From Anaerolineae bacterium (GTDB lineage Bacteria; Chloroflexota; Anaerolineae; 4572-78; NAK82): DNA of 5,792 bases. The position numbers were made by a program, and so were the translations under genes. A model generated the notes under the pieces. The model was not told where the DNA came from. It saw only the letters and a list, made by a program, of their open reading frames with translations, and did no database searches. The DNA is taken from the NCBI GenBank assembly GCA_030598425.1, contig JAUVPY010000202.1, positions 1-5,792 on the forward strand, in the 5' to 3' direction. Of the stretch, positions 5,567-5,792 are shown piece by piece; within the stretch, counting starts at the first letter, position 1; every line of letters begins with the position of its first letter.

Positions 5567-5792
5567 GTGCCAGCGAAGGGAGCTTATACAGAAACCAAGG
5601 GAATGGAGCGCTCCTTTGCTACCGAGGTGCATAAGCTCACCTTGACCCAAGGAGAAACGTTCCACGGCGAGGCCATATTGGCCTTGACTAAGGCGCTGCT
5701 CCAGGCTGGTGTTGCTTATGTAGGTGGTTATCCGGGCGCTCCGATATCCCATCTCATGGATGTCCTGGCGGACGCCCATGATGAAGTACTCG
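5567..5792 (+). CDS. IorA-like thiamine-diphosphate 2-oxoacid:acceptor oxidoreductase (N-terminus only, cut by window edge)
   Basis: Seventy-five codons are open to the right edge. After a short variable leader, the segment GETFHGEAILALTKALLQAG (residues 29-48) and then GGYPGAPISHLMDVL (53-67) match the start of the pyrimidine-binding domain of indolepyruvate:ferredoxin oxidoreductase alpha subunits, which carry a GYPGTP motif at this point. That family oxidatively decarboxylates aryl 2-oxoacids to acyl-CoA using thiamine diphosphate and FeS clusters. Following a PadBCD-like complex by seven bases, it is well placed to turn an arylglyoxylate into aroyl-CoA plus CO2. The classical pathway instead uses the separate-subunit PadEFGHI enzyme. 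The cofactor-binding and FeS domains and any IorB partner lie beyond the window. Superfamily is fairly sure; substrate is inferred. Confidence 0.72.
   Translation, partial: MPAKGAYTETKGMERSFATEVHKLTLTQGETFHGEAILALTKALLQAGVAYVGGYPGAPISHLMDVLADAHDEVL

Overview
The window looks like part of a bacterial catabolic cluster for arylacetic-type compounds, centred on a membrane-bound molybdenum/iron-sulfur oxidoreductase of the PadBCD (phenylacetyl-CoA:acceptor oxidoreductase) kind. Base composition is moderate, mid-50s % GC by eye (not counted). Starts are ATG or GTG, with purine-rich ribosome sites at several genes, so a bacterium is likely. The gene set suits an anaerobic or facultatively anaerobic aromatic degrader. 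Known PadBCD hosts include Thauera, Azoarcus and Aromatoleum, but the GC here seems lower than in those genera, so I do not assign a taxon.

Layout: (1) positions 462 to 1, minus strand: the N-terminal 154 residues of a FAD-binding subunit of a xanthine dehydrogenase/CO dehydrogenase-type molybdenum hydroxylase (CoxM/XdhB family), running off the left edge. (2) 463-897: a 435-base divergent intergenic region with several inverted repeats, notably a perfect 9-bp repeat at 614-650 and a TGTGAT-N5-ATCACA palindrome at 829-845. (3) 898 to the right edge, plus strand: one tightly packed operon. It encodes a FlK-type hotdog thioesterase, a 912-residue molybdopterin catalytic subunit, a 216-residue protein with four [4Fe-4S] clusters, an eight-helix DmsC/PadD-like membrane anchor, and the start of an IorA-like thiamine-diphosphate 2-oxoacid:acceptor oxidoreductase. 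The first four genes overlap by 4 bases at each junction (GTGA, ATGA, ATGA). The fifth begins 7 bases after the fourth ends.

Proposed working of the set (inference): an arylacetyl-CoA is oxidised at its alpha carbon by the Mo/FeS/membrane complex, which passes electrons to the quinone pool. The resulting arylglyoxylyl-CoA is hydrolysed to the free arylglyoxylate, and the thioesterase is an obvious candidate for this step. The IorA-like enzyme then oxidatively decarboxylates the 2-oxoacid to an aroyl-CoA. The unusual part is a dedicated FlK-type thioesterase translationally coupled to the Mo subunit, together with an IorA-type enzyme where the classical pathway uses the multi-subunit PadEFGHI phenylglyoxylate dehydrogenase. 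The true substrate (phenylacetyl-, hydroxyphenylacetyl-, indoleacetyl-CoA or another) cannot be read from the sequence.
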